Origin: Conexibacter stalactiti
GTDB lineage: Bacteria; Actinomycetota; Thermoleophilia; Solirubrobacterales; Solirubrobacteraceae
DNA length: 64,000 nucleotides
NCBI RefSeq assembly: GCF_035967765.1
Contig: NZ_JAYWIT010000004.1
Reading direction: 5' to 3' (one strand)
A program made the translations under genes and the position numbers. Each line of letters begins with the position of its first letter. Position 1 is the first letter of the stretch. Positions 8,148 to 16,709 of this stretch are shown here, one piece after another. A model generated the notes under the pieces. That model ran no database searches, was not told the origin of the DNA, and saw nothing but the letters and a program-made list of their open reading frames with translations.

Positions 8148-9311
8148 GTGCAGCGACCGGTGGGGAACTCCCGCGCCGGCACCCTCCAGCTCCTCGGCCG
8201 CGACCTCCTGCGCCGCCGCGCGGACCGCCGCGCGCGCCTCGTCGCCGTCGAGTCCGAGGCCGCGCAGCAGGTCGACGGCGGTCGAGCGCACCTGCCCGAC
8301 GAGCACGCTGACGGACATGTTGCCGGTCCGCTCCAGCACCAGCGTCGCGCGCGCCGCGGCCCGCAGCGCGGCGGCGCGCGGCGCCTTCGCGGCGCGGCCG
8401 TGCGGGTCGGCGAGCGCATCGTCGAAGCCGCGCACCGCGGCCGCCAGCTCGCGCAGCGCGAGCGGGATGTCGGGTGGCACGTGGTCGTGCAGCTGCAGCG
8501 CGCGCAGCGCGCCGCGCGCGAGCACGCGCACGTTGCGGACGGCGTTGTCGAGCTGCGGGTCGGCTTCGGCGTAGTGGACGAGCTGATCCCTCGCGCTCCA
8601 GCGCGGCGGCGCCAGCCGCGCCGTCTCACCGGCGGCGATCACCGCGCTGTGAAAGGCGCCCGACTTCGTGTCGAGCGTGCGCGCCCGCGCGAGCGCTCGC
8701 TCGCAGGCGTCGGTGCGACCCTCGTCGAGCGCGGTCGCGACGTCCTCCAGCGCCCCGGCCAGCTCGTCGAGCAGCGGGCGGACCGTGCGGCGCGCGAGCG
8801 CGAGCGGGTCGACGGGGATCAGGATCGAGACGGCGATCCCGAGCAGGCCGCCGGTGAAGGCGTCGATCATCCGCCCCCAGTAGATCCCCTCCGTCGGCGG
8901 CTGCAGCGTCACGACGAGGATCGCCGAGACGGCCGCCTGCGTGATCAGGATCGGACCGCCGCCGACGAAGACCGCGACCGCCATCGCCAGCGCGATCACG
9001 CCCATCAGCTGCAGCGTGCCGACGCCGATCGCCGCGATCAGCAGGTCGCCGACGGCGATCCCGAGCGTCACGCCGATCATCAGCTCGACGGTGCGGCGGC
9101 CGCGCTCCAGGTAGGTCGCGCCGAGGCAGATGATCGCCGAGATCGGGGCGAAGAACGGCCGCTGGTGATGGAAGACCTCGGTCGCCAGCAACCACGCCGC
9201 GCCCGCCGCGAGCGTCGCCTGCGCGATCGGCAGCGCCGCGCGCCGCACGTCGTCGAGGCGGCTGCTCAGCCGCATCCGTCTGCGCGCCGGTTCGAGCACG
9301 TCAAACAGCAT
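8145..9311 (-). CDS. FUSC/aromatic-acid-exporter-like membrane protein
   Basis: Protein of 388 residues. The N-terminal half (about 25-170) has six hydrophobic segments, starting with PIAQATLAAGAAWLLA and FFAPISAIICLGATYLERGRR, the pattern of the FUSC/DUF939 family. The C-terminal half is a long Ala/Arg/Leu helical cytoplasmic region. Relatives such as AaeB and YqjA-like proteins export small aromatic acids or dyes, but the substrate here is unknown. The ATG at 9311 gives an N-terminus of family-like length. It follows the tRNA on the same strand after a 73-base gap. Confidence 0.82.
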   Translation of the reverse strand: MLFDVLEPARRRMRLSSRLDDVRRAALPIAQATLAAGAAWLLATEVFHHQRPFFAPISAIICLGATYLERGRRTVELMIGVTLGIAVGDLLIAAIGVGTLQLMGVIALAMAVAVFVGGGPILITQAAVSAILVVTLQPPTEGIYWGRMIDAFTGGLLGIAVSILIPVDPLALARRTVRPLLDELAGALEDVATALDEGRTDACERALARARTLDTKSGAFHSAVIAAGETARLAPPRWSARDQLVHYAEADPQLDNAVRNVRVLARGALRALQLHDHVPPDIPLALRELAAAVRGFDDALADPHGRAAKAPRAAALRAAARATLVLERTGNMSVSVLVGQVRSTAVDLLRGLGLDGDEARAAVRAAAQEVAAEELEGAGAGVPHRSLH

Positions 9312-9384
9312 GCCCGCATGCGCCGATCCGCGTCGGCTCCGTACCTTTCGCGCCCCGGTCGATGAACGTCTGACCGCCCCTCGA

Positions 9385-9458
<74 letters not shown>

Positions 9459-9599
9459 GCATGGCACAGCGTAATGGTTCATGTATACGCCGCGAGCCTG
9501 TGCTATGTCACGGTTCCAGACAGGAGACGAACCCCCGTGCGCGAACAGGGAACGGTTCGGATGGGTGCCATCGGCGATGCAACTCTCGGGCTTGAATCG

Positions 9600-9619
9600 C
9601 GGACGGCGGGGGCCGTCCG
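9600..9619 (+). promoter_or_regulatory. Hairpin abutting the ABC permease start codon
   Basis: CGGACGGC-GGGG-GCCGTCCG, a perfect 8-bp stem whose last base touches ATG 9620. No separate Shine-Dalgarno is visible. It could be a translational control element or a chance GC hairpin. Confidence 0.45.
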
Positions 9620-10597
9620 ATGAGCGTCGGCGCGCCAGGTCTCCTGCACGAGCCGCCGGCCGATCTGCCGCTCGGCGAAGCGGCCGGACTGCACGCCCGC
9701 TCCCCCGCACAGCTCTTCTGGATCCGGCTGCGGCGCGATCGCGTCGCGCTCGGGGCGCTCGCCGTGATCGTCGCGCTGGTGCTGGTGGCGCTGCTGGCGC
9801 CGCTCGTCGTGAAGCTCGTCGGCGCACCGCCGCCGAACGTGCGCGACCGCGACGCGCTCGACGCCTTCGGCGCCCCCGCCGGTCCCAGCTCCGAGCACCT
9901 CTTCGGCGTCGACGACTTCGGCCGCGACGTCTTCTCGCGCACCGTCTACGGCGCGCGCGTCTCGCTCTTCGTCGGCTTCGCGGGCACCGCGATCGCCGTA
10001 GTGATGGGCGTGACGCTCGGCTTGCTGGCCGGCTGGCACCGCGGCTGGGTCGACACGCTGCTGTCGGGTCTGGTCGACGTGATGCTGGCCTTCCCCGTGC
10101 TGCTGCTCGGCCTCGGGATCGCCTCCGCCTGCACGCTCGGCGACGGCTGCGCCGGCGGCCTGATCGAGCCCGGACTGCGGACGGTGCTGCTGGTCGTCGC
10201 GGTGATCGGCTGGACGGTGATCGCGCGCGTCGTGCGCGGTCAGGTGATATCGCTGCGCGAGCGCGAGTTCGTCGACGCGGCGCGGCTCGCGGGCGCCTCC
10301 GACCGGCAGATCGTCGTGCGCGAGATCGTGCCCAATCTCGCCGGCACGATCATCGTCTACTCAAGTCTGATGATCCCGCAGACGATCTTGTTCGAGGCGG
10401 CGCTGTCCTTCCTGGGAGTGGGAGTGTCACCGTCGACACCGAGCTGGGGCTCGATGATCTCTGACGCAGCACCGAACTTCGATACGCAATGGTGGTACAT
10501 GCTCTTCCCCGGGCTGGCGCTGCTCGTCACTGTGATGGCGTTCAACCTGCTGGGGGACGGCGTGCAAGACGCACTCGATCCGAGAACTCAACTGTGA
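9620..10597 (+). CDS. Peptide/nickel-type ABC transporter permease (DppC-like)
   Basis: Inner-membrane permease subunit of 325 residues for a family-5 solute importer. About six hydrophobic segments begin at residue 45. The early soluble loop has EHLFGVDDFGRDVFSR, the DppC/OppC hallmark (G-T/V-D-x-x-G-R-D). The EAA loop that contacts the ATPase is EFVDAARLAGASDRQIVVREIVPN. It is the first gene of a permease, binding protein, permease operon. No ATPase genes are nearby, so the ATPases must be encoded elsewhere or shared. Confidence 0.93.
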   Translation: MSVGAPGLLHEPPADLPLGEAAGLHARSPAQLFWIRLRRDRVALGALAVIVALVLVALLAPLVVKLVGAPPPNVRDRDALDAFGAPAGPSSEHLFGVDDFGRDVFSRTVYGARVSLFVGFAGTAIAVVMGVTLGLLAGWHRGWVDTLLSGLVDVMLAFPVLLLGLGIASACTLGDGCAGGLIEPGLRTVLLVVAVIGWTVIARVVRGQVISLREREFVDAARLAGASDRQIVVREIVPNLAGTIIVYSSLMIPQTILFEAALSFLGVGVSPSTPSWGSMISDAAPNFDTQWWYMLFPGLALLVTVMAFNLLGDGVQDALDPRTQL

Positions 10598-10632
10598 AAC
10601 CTCTTTCTCACCTGCCCATGAAAGGACCCACC

Positions 10633-12435
10633 ATGCCGCGATCCGTCGTGCGGATGCTCCTCGTGAGCCTCCTCTGCATGACCCTCGCATCGCTGCTGGC
10701 CGCCTGCGGCTCCGGCGGCGACGACGACGGCGGCACGGACGGCGGCACCGTCGCCGAGAACACCGCGAGAGCGGACGACGGCGCGGGCGGGAGAAGAGGG
10801 GGCGTGCTGAGAGTCGTCACCGAGGAGGACCTGGCGGCGCCGCTGGACTCCGGCGCGACCTACTCCAGCGCCGCGTTCAACGTGCTCGGCGGGACGGTTC
10901 GGCCGCTCTACCGCTACGAGCCGAGTGACCCGACGAGAGCCGTGCCGGACCTCGCGGACGGACCGCCGCAGGTCTCCGCCGACGGCAGAACCGTCACCGT
11001 GAGAATTCGCAGAGGTGTCAGATACAGCCCGCCGGTGAACCGTGAGGTCACCTCCAGAGACGTGAAGTACGCGATCGAGCGCGGTTTCAACCCGTCGGTC
11101 GCAAACGGGTACGCCGGTGTTTACTACGGTGACGTCATCGGCGCCGACAGAGCTGAGGGCGGCCCGATCGCGGGCATCACGACCCCCGACGACCAGACGG
11201 TCGTCTTCAGATTGACGCGCCCGACCGGCACCGTGCTGGCGGCGGCGACCGTGCTGCCGTTGTCGGCTCCGGTCCCGCCGGAGGTCGCGCGCAGATATGA
11301 CGAGAGACCGTCCGGAGGGGTCAGCGAGTACTCGGCCCACCAGGTCGCGACCGGCCCCTACATGTTCGACGCCAAGCCCGACGGGACGGTCCAGGGCGTC
11401 GGGATCGTGCCCGGCCGCAGATACGTGCTGAAGCGCAACCCGAACTGGGATCCGGCGACCGACGACCGCCCGGCCTACCTCGATGGGATCGAATGGTCGG
11501 TCGGCAACGACCCCAACGTCGCCGGACGGCAGGTGCTGGAGGGCGACGGGATGACGCTCGGCGACACGCCGACGGCCGCGATCGTCAAGCGCGCCGTCCA
11601 GCAGAGCCCCGAGCAGATCTACTTCAGCCCCGGCGCCGGCAACCGCTACACGGCGCTCAACACGGCGATCCCGCCGTTCGACGATCCCGACCTGCGCAAG
11701 GCGGTCGCCGCCCAGCTCGACCGCGAGCAGATGCGGCTCGTGCGCGGCGGCGAGGTGCTCGGCGACGTCGCGACGCACTTCCTCTACCCCGGCGTCCCCG
11801 GCTTCGAGCAGGCAGGCGGGCTGAGAGGGACCGGCGTCGACTTCCTCGCCGACCCAGCGGGCGATCCCGACGTCGCGAAGAGATACATGGCCGCTGCCGG
11901 CTACCCGGACGGCAGATACACCGGCGAGGAGACGATCTCGGTCGTCGGGGACTCCGGCGACCCCTCCGACAAGAACGCGGAGCTGGTCGACGAGGCGCTC
12001 AGAAGCCTCGGCTTCAAGACGAGACTGCAGCTGGTCGACGCCGGCACGATGATGGGCCGCTACTGCGCGTCGCCGAGAGCGAGAGTCAACGTCTGCCCCA
12101 ACCTCGGCTGGATCCGCGACTTCGCCGACGCCCAGACGGTGCTCGACGCCGCCTTCAACGGCGCCGCGATCAGCATGGAGGAGGGCAGCAACCCCAACTG
12201 GCCGCAGCTCAACGATCCGAGCATCAACGCGGCGATGGCGAGAGCCGAGTTGATCGTCGACGAGCAGGAACGCGCCGAGGCGTGGGCGAACATCGATCGC
12301 ATGATCACCGAGACCGGTGCTGCGATCCCATGGCTGTGGGACAAGCAGCCGGTCGTCTCCTCGGAGGACGTGCGCTGCGCCAACCAGCTGTGGAACCAGG
12401 GGCACTGCGACCTCGCCTTCAGCTCCCTGAGATAG
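10633..12435 (+). CDS. ABC transporter solute-binding lipoprotein, family 5
   Basis: Extracytoplasmic substrate-binding lipoprotein of 600 residues. The signal peptide ends at a lipobox (SLLAAC, Cys about 25), followed by a Gly/Asp-rich linker. The fold is that of SBP_bac_5 proteins such as DppA/OppA, with conserved stretches TVRIRRGVRYSPPVN, SRDVKYAIERGFNP and YVLKRNPNWDP. ATG 10633 is chosen because AAAGGA lies 6 bases upstream, and it starts directly at the lipoprotein signal. Many arginines are AGA. The ligand (peptide, nickel or other) cannot be told. The gene ends before a strong hairpin. Confidence 0.94.
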   Translation: MPRSVVRMLLVSLLCMTLASLLAACGSGGDDDGGTDGGTVAENTARADDGAGGRRGGVLRVVTEEDLAAPLDSGATYSSAAFNVLGGTVRPLYRYEPSDPTRAVPDLADGPPQVSADGRTVTVRIRRGVRYSPPVNREVTSRDVKYAIERGFNPSVANGYAGVYYGDVIGADRAEGGPIAGITTPDDQTVVFRLTRPTGTVLAAATVLPLSAPVPPEVARRYDERPSGGVSEYSAHQVATGPYMFDAKPDGTVQGVGIVPGRRYVLKRNPNWDPATDDRPAYLDGIEWSVGNDPNVAGRQVLEGDGMTLGDTPTAAIVKRAVQQSPEQIYFSPGAGNRYTALNTAIPPFDDPDLRKAVAAQLDREQMRLVRGGEVLGDVATHFLYPGVPGFEQAGGLRGTGVDFLADPAGDPDVAKRYMAAAGYPDGRYTGEETISVVGDSGDPSDKNAELVDEALRSLGFKTRLQLVDAGTMMGRYCASPRARVNVCPNLGWIRDFADAQTVLDAAFNGAAISMEEGSNPNWPQLNDPSINAAMARAELIVDEQERAEAWANIDRMITETGAAIPWLWDKQPVVSSEDVRCANQLWNQGHCDLAFSSLR

Positions 12436-12449
12436 GGCCGCGTCAGCGT

Positions 12450-12475
12450 CGGCGCGCCCTCGACGGGGCGCGCCG
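12450..12475 (+). terminator. 10-bp hairpin between binding-protein and permease genes
   Basis: CGGCGCGCCC-TCGACG-GGGCGCGCCG, a perfect 10-bp stem in the 43-base gap. As in other transporter operons it may protect the binding-protein mRNA or attenuate the downstream permease. That role is inferred. Confidence 0.6.
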
Positions 12476-12478
12476 GCG

Positions 12479-13438
12479 ATGATCGGCTACATCGTCCGGC
12501 GGCTGCTGTGGTCGGTCGTCGTGCTCCTGTGCGTCTGCGCGGTCACCTTCGCGCTCTTCTTCCTGCTGCCGTCGGGCGACCCGGCGGTGCTGCGCGCGGG
12601 CAAGAACGCCTCGCCGGAGACGATCGCGCAGATCCGCGCACAGCTCGGCCTCGACGAGCCGGTCTACACCCAGTTCTGGACGTACGTGAAGGGGATCTTC
12701 CTCCACTTCGACCTCGGCTACAGCTACTACAGCGGCGCTTCGGTCTCCTCGCTGCTGCGCGACCGGCTGCCGGCGACGCTCGCGTTGACCGTCGGCGCCG
12801 CGGTCCTGTGGGTCGCGATCGCGACGCCGATCGGGATCGTCTCGGCACTGCGGCGGCGGACGTGGGTCGACCGCCTCTTCATGGGCGGGGCGCTGATCGC
12901 GATCTCCGCGCCCGTCTACTGGGTCGGCCTGCTCGCGCTCTACCTGTTCGCGGACGACATCGGCCGCTTCCCGCTGCTGCCGGGCGCCAACTCCTACGTC
13001 GGGCTGACGGAGGATCCCGGCGGCTGGTTCGGCTCGCTGCTGCTGCCGTGGCTGGTGCTGGCCGGCGCCTTCGCCGGCGTCTACGCGCGGATGCTGCGCT
13101 CCAGCCTGATCGAGACGATGAGCGAGGACTTCGTCCGTACGGCGCGCGCGAAGGGGATCCCGGAGCGGCAGGTCGTCCTGCGCCACGGCCTGCGCGTCGC
13201 GATCACGCCGGTCGTGACGCTGCTGGGGATCGACCTCGGAGTGCTGCTCGGCGGCGCGCTGCTGACCGAGACCGTCTTCAACGTGCCGGGCATCGGCAGC
13301 CTCAGCCTCGATGCGATCCGCTACGCCGACTTCCCCGTGATCCAGGGCACGGTCCTGTTGGCCGCGCTCTTCGTCGTGCTCGCGAACCTCGTGGTCGACG
13401 TGGTCTACGCCTACCTCGACCCGCGCGTCCGGACCTAG
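12479..13438 (+). CDS. Peptide/nickel-type ABC transporter permease (DppB-like)
   Basis: Second permease subunit, 319 residues, six hydrophobic segments. The N-terminus MIGYIVRRLLWSVVVLL and the following FLLPSGDPA are typical of DppB/OppB. The EAA loop is DFVRTARAKGIPERQVVLRHGLR, and ETVFNVPGIGSL follows near the end. It would pair with the DppC-like subunit encoded upstream. Having the DppC-type gene before the binding protein and the DppB-type gene last reverses the usual order. Its TAG stop overlaps the convergent gene's TAG through a shared CTAG. Confidence 0.93.
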   Translation: MIGYIVRRLLWSVVVLLCVCAVTFALFFLLPSGDPAVLRAGKNASPETIAQIRAQLGLDEPVYTQFWTYVKGIFLHFDLGYSYYSGASVSSLLRDRLPATLALTVGAAVLWVAIATPIGIVSALRRRTWVDRLFMGGALIAISAPVYWVGLLALYLFADDIGRFPLLPGANSYVGLTEDPGGWFGSLLLPWLVLAGAFAGVYARMLRSSLIETMSEDFVRTARAKGIPERQVVLRHGLRVAITPVVTLLGIDLGVLLGGALLTETVFNVPGIGSLSLDAIRYADFPVIQGTVLLAALFVVLANLVVDVVYAYLDPRVRT

Positions 13439-14073
13439 GCTTCTTCTTCCTCGTCTTCGTCGTCGTCCTCGACGTAGAGCGACTCGCGCGCCAGCTCGTC
13501 GCCGGCGGCCGAGAAGAGCTTCACGTCGAGGTAGTCGGAGCGGTAGGCGTCCGGGGCGATGAGCGTGAAGCGGTAGTCGACCAGCTCGCACTGGTCGACG
13601 GCGAGGTCGGCCAGCTCCGCGGTCACGATCGCGCCGTTCTTGACGAGCGGGATCCCCCAGATCAGCGTCATGTCGGCCGTTCTGCCGTTGTGGCCGCGCC
13701 AGCTGCCGACGACCTCCTCGTTGAGGTCGATCTGCCACTCGGGGTTGGCGTCGGCCGTCTCGCTGGTGAAGTCGGCGTGGGCGGCGAAGTCGTCGGGCGC
13801 GCCGCCGGCCCCCTCCGCGAAGGAGACGTAGCCGAACAGCTCCAGGCCGGTCGAGGTGCGCGCCGTCGCCGGCACGTAGGTGCGGCCGCCGTAGCTGCGG
13901 TCCGGGAACCAGACGACGTCGCCGGGCTCGCCGATCTCGTCCTCGCCCGGGTCGATCGCGTCGACGGCCTCGAGGAACCAGCTGCGGAGCGTGTCGGCCC
14001 AGCGGCCGTAGGGGAGCGTCTCCTGCGGCGGCTCGGCCGCGAAGCGGATGACGTAGCGATCGGTCGGCGGCAT
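13435..14073 (-). CDS. Hypothetical acidic cytosolic protein
   Basis: Unrecognised protein of 212 residues with no signal or membrane helix. It is rich in Asp/Glu and aromatic residues and ends in an unbroken acidic run (VEDDDEDEEEEA). Parts such as PGDVVWFPDRSYGGRTYVPATART look like a small beta-barrel. It is last in the minus-strand group after dtd, but has its own TAGGCT hexamer 8 bases ahead of the ATG. No function can be assigned. Confidence 0.7.
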   Translation of the reverse strand: MPPTDRYVIRFAAEPPQETLPYGRWADTLRSWFLEAVDAIDPGEDEIGEPGDVVWFPDRSYGGRTYVPATARTSTGLELFGYVSFAEGAGGAPDDFAAHADFTSETADANPEWQIDLNEEVVGSWRGHNGRTADMTLIWGIPLVKNGAIVTAELADLAVDQCELVDYRFTLIAPDAYRSDYLDVKLFSAAGDELARESLYVEDDDEDEEEEA

Positions 14074-14081
14074 GGTCGCGG

Positions 14082-14087
14082 AGCCTA
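14082..14087 (-). promoter_or_regulatory. Candidate leaderless -10 of the acidic-protein gene
   Basis: TAGGCT on the minus strand. Its TAG is the dtd stop codon. It ends 8 bases before ATG 14073. Confidence 0.5.
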
Positions 14088-14513
14088 CTGCGCGGCGACT
14101 TCGACCAGCAGTGTCACCGGTCCGTCGCCGACCGACTCGACCTCCATCTGCGCGCCGAAGACACCGCGCTCGGCGCCGAGCCGTTCGCAGACGCGTTCGT
14201 AGAGCGGCTGCGCCAGCTCGCCGGGCGCCGCCGCGCCCCAGCTCGGGCGCGTGCCCTTGCGCGTGTCGCCGTAGAGCGTGAACTGGCTGACGCAGAGGAT
14301 GCCGCGAGCGGGGCCGAGCGGCTCGTTCATGCGCCCGTCGGCGTCCGGGAAGAGCCGCAGCGCCAGCAGCTTGTCGGCGAGCCGGTCGGCCTCGCGCTCG
14401 CCGTCGTCGTGCGTGACGCCGAGCAGCACGAGCAGCCCCGGGCCGATCTGTCCGACGGTCTCGCCGTCGACGCGCACGCTCGCGCGCGAGACGCGCTGGA
14501 CGAGGGCGCGCAC
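14085..14513 (-). CDS. dtd: D-aminoacyl-tRNA deacylase
   Basis: Translation quality-control enzyme (142 residues) that removes D-amino acids mischarged on tRNA. The N-terminus MRALVQRVSRASVRVDG matches the family start. The SQFTLYGDTRKGTRPSW active-site segment and C-terminal GDGPVT motif are present. GTG 14513 is selected because it yields the standard N-terminus; the longer frame upstream is galT shadow. It starts 5 bases after the galT stop, so the two are translationally close. Confidence 0.95.
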   Translation of the reverse strand: MRALVQRVSRASVRVDGETVGQIGPGLLVLLGVTHDDGEREADRLADKLLALRLFPDADGRMNEPLGPARGILCVSQFTLYGDTRKGTRPSWGAAAPGELAQPLYERVCERLGAERGVFGAQMEVESVGDGPVTLLVEVAAQ

Positions 14514-14518
14514 CGCTC

Positions 14519-15505
14519 CTACGCCTCGCGCAGCTCGGCGGCGGCGCGCTCGGGCGCGACGATGTTGAGGTTGACGCCGGTGCCGAGCTCCAGCCCGGCG
14601 AGGTGGGTCAGGCGCGGCAGCACGTCGATCCGCCAGCAGAAGTGGTCGGCGCCGCTGGGCGCCGTGCGCACCCACAGATTCAACGGCGGGTTGGCGCCGA
14701 GCTGACGGCCGAGCCGGCCGAGCACGTCGTGCAGCAGCGCGGCCGCGATCGGCCCGTCGTCCTCGAAGCGGTCGCGCGCCTGCCGCGGGACGATCATCAG
14801 CTGGTACGGCAGGCGGCTGCCGTACGGCGCGATCGCGACCGCCTCGTCGTCGATCGCGACGATCCGCTCGCGCCGCCGGACCTCCTCCTGGAGCAGGTCG
14901 GCGAGCAGGTTGCCGCCCATCGTGCGGACGGCGTAGGCGCCGAAGCGCTCGCGCTCACGGGCGATCGCGGCCGGCACGAAGTCGAGCGCGTACAGCTGCG
15001 CATGCGTGTGCGGCAGCGAGGCGCCGGCCTCGCGCCGCTCGTTGACGAGCAGGTGACGGCAGGCGGCGCCGGCGTGGGCGCGCATCCGCTCGCGCCACAC
15101 CTCCATCGCCGTCACGACCTGCTCGACCGGCAGGTCGGCGAGCGCGGTGACCGACTGCGGCGCGTTGACGATCACCTCGTGCGCGCCGCGCGCGGGCGCC
15201 GCGGTGAAGAGGTCGCGGTTGGCCTCCAGCGCGGGCTCCGGCGCCTCGGCGGCGAGCGCCGGGTAGCGGTTCGGCACGACGCGCACGCTCCAGCCGGGCG
15301 TGTCGGGCGCGGGCTGCTCGACGCCGGGGCGCAGCGCGTACAGCTCGGGCGGGGTCTGCTGCTCGTGGCCTTCGGCGAACGGATCGGTCGCGGGGTCCAG
15401 CGGCTCGGCCGGCGTCGCGCTGAGGCCGGCGCCCGGCCGGTTGGCGCGGTCGGCGGCGATGATCGTGCGCAGGCCGGTGAGCGGATCGACACGGATCTCA
15501 GACAA
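14519..15505 (-). CDS. galT: Galactose-1-phosphate uridylyltransferase-like (HIT superfamily)
   Basis: Nucleotidylyltransferase of 328 residues. The N-terminus (RVDPLTGLRTIIAADRANRP) and the active-site region LPHTHAQLY near residue 167 fit the GalT branch of the HIT superfamily, which moves UMP between UDP-glucose and galactose-1-phosphate. The active-site triplet is HTH instead of the HPH of classical GalT, and zinc-binding Cys pairs are not evident. A GalT-like phosphorylase role (ADP-glucose phosphorylase type) is therefore possible. The start overlaps the GNAT gene by 8 bases. Confidence 0.85.
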   Translation of the reverse strand: MSEIRVDPLTGLRTIIAADRANRPGAGLSATPAEPLDPATDPFAEGHEQQTPPELYALRPGVEQPAPDTPGWSVRVVPNRYPALAAEAPEPALEANRDLFTAAPARGAHEVIVNAPQSVTALADLPVEQVVTAMEVWRERMRAHAGAACRHLLVNERREAGASLPHTHAQLYALDFVPAAIARERERFGAYAVRTMGGNLLADLLQEEVRRRERIVAIDDEAVAIAPYGSRLPYQLMIVPRQARDRFEDDGPIAAALLHDVLGRLGRQLGANPPLNLWVRTAPSGADHFCWRIDVLPRLTHLAGLELGTGVNLNIVAPERAAAELREA

Positions 15506-15929
15506 GCCGCTTCTCCATCGCGATGTGCTCTATGCCCGCTTCGACGAAGACGTGACCGCGCGGCTCGTAGCCGTCGGCGAGGTAGAGGTCGGCGGCGTAG
15601 GTTTGCGCGTGCAGCACGATCCGGCGCGCGCCGGCGCCGATCGCCTCCGCGTCGGCGGCTTGCAGCAGCCGTGACGCGATCCCGCGACGGCGCGCCGTCT
15701 GCTCGACCGCGAGGCGGCTGAACTGCACCGTGCGGTCGACGAACAGCAGCCGGCAGGTGCCGATCACGACGCCCTCCTCGACGGCGACGAGGTGGAGCGC
15801 CTCGCGGTCGCGCCCGTCCTGCTCCTCGCGCTTGGGAACGCCCTGCTCGACGCAGAAGACGCGGTCGCGCACCGCCAGCGCGGCCTCCATCTCGGCACGG
15901 CCGGCGACGCGCCGGATCTCGACCGTCAT
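15498..15929 (-). CDS. GNAT-family N-acetyltransferase
   Basis: Cytosolic acetyltransferase of 143 residues. The N-terminal VRDRVFCVEQGVPKREEQDG resembles ElaA/GNAT proteins. The acetyl-CoA site is the RLAVEQTARRRGIASRLLQAA stretch (Q/R-x-x-G-x-G/A variant). The acceptor is unknown. ATG 15929 overlaps the stop of the thioredoxin-like gene (ATGA), so it is translationally coupled in the tlpA-GNAT-galT-dtd operon. Confidence 0.88.
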   Translation of the reverse strand: MTVEIRRVAGRAEMEAALAVRDRVFCVEQGVPKREEQDGRDREALHLVAVEEGVVIGTCRLLFVDRTVQFSRLAVEQTARRRGIASRLLQAADAEAIGAGARRIVLHAQTYAADLYLADGYEPRGHVFVEAGIEHIAMEKRLV

Positions 15930-16504
15930 GACGTCGGAACCGCTCCGAGGTAGCGCTGCAGGTACGTCTCGAGGTCGGCGTCGTCGCGGAACGGGCCCTG
16001 CTTGATCGTCGCGACCTCGCCGTCTCTGCCGTAGAAGACGGTCGTCGGCAGGCCGACGCGCGCGCCGATCTTGCGCGCCACCTTCTCGTCGGGGTCGAGG
16101 AAGCTCGGATACGGCACCGGGTTTCTTCTCAGCCACGCGCGGGCGTCGTCCTCGGGATCGGTCACGTCGAGGCCGAGGAAGGCGACCGATCTGCCGTATC
16201 TCGTCGCCAGCCGCTGGAAGACGGGGAACTCCTCCTTGCACGGGCCGCACCACGACCCCCACGCGTTGACGACGACCGGATAGCCCCTCAGCTCTGCCAG
16301 CCGTCTCTCGAACGCGGCCGTCTCACCGGGCAGCAGCTCGTTCGCCTGGGCGTGGAGCGCCGCCAGCGGCGGCGGCGACCCTCTCAGCGCCGCTCTCGCC
16401 TCGGCGGGGGTCGGCACGTCGCCCGACGGCTCGTCCCCTCCACATCCTGTGAGCAAAGCCGCCGCGAGCATGCAGCAGGCGATCAGGACGGGGAGGCGGC
16501 GCAT
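15926..16504 (-). CDS. TlpA-like thioredoxin-fold lipoprotein
   Basis: Membrane-anchored thiol-disulfide oxidoreductase of 192 residues. The signal peptide ends in lipobox LLTGC (Cys about 21). The thioredoxin-fold domain has NAWGSWCGPCKEEFP with the CxxC redox pair, and cis-Pro in VGLPTTVFY. TlpA/ResA-like proteins reduce thiols outside the membrane, often for cytochrome c maturation. The ccm genes 9 kb away make that plausible but unproven. It is the first gene of the minus-strand operon. Confidence 0.92.
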   Translation of the reverse strand: MRRLPVLIACCMLAAALLTGCGGDEPSGDVPTPAEARAALRGSPPPLAALHAQANELLPGETAAFERRLAELRGYPVVVNAWGSWCGPCKEEFPVFQRLATRYGRSVAFLGLDVTDPEDDARAWLRRNPVPYPSFLDPDEKVARKIGARVGLPTTVFYGRDGEVATIKQGPFRDDADLETYLQRYLGAVPTS

Positions 16505-16574
16505 CGCGAAAAGCTTGGCACATCGGTCGATCCGGACGCCCTATCTGCTTCAATACGGATATCCTGCTGTGTTG

Positions 16575-16608
16575 CACGGGGGGAGCACTGTGAGGAACCC
16601 CCTCCGTG
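16575..16608. other. Imperfect inverted repeat in the divergent tlpA/helicase gap
   Basis: CACGGGGGG and CCCCCTCCGTG pair with a single-base bulge around a 12-14 base loop. The surrounding gap (16505-16709) is AT-richer than its surroundings, as expected for a divergent promoter region. The element could be an operator or attenuator. Confidence 0.35.
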
Positions 16609-16709
16609 CCCGGCCGACGCCGGTCCTCTGAGTCGCCGAAAAGCACCACCGCGGCTCATTTTGTCTCAGAGGCAACGTCCAACTCGAGGCTACGCCTGTA
16701 CGCCGTTTG

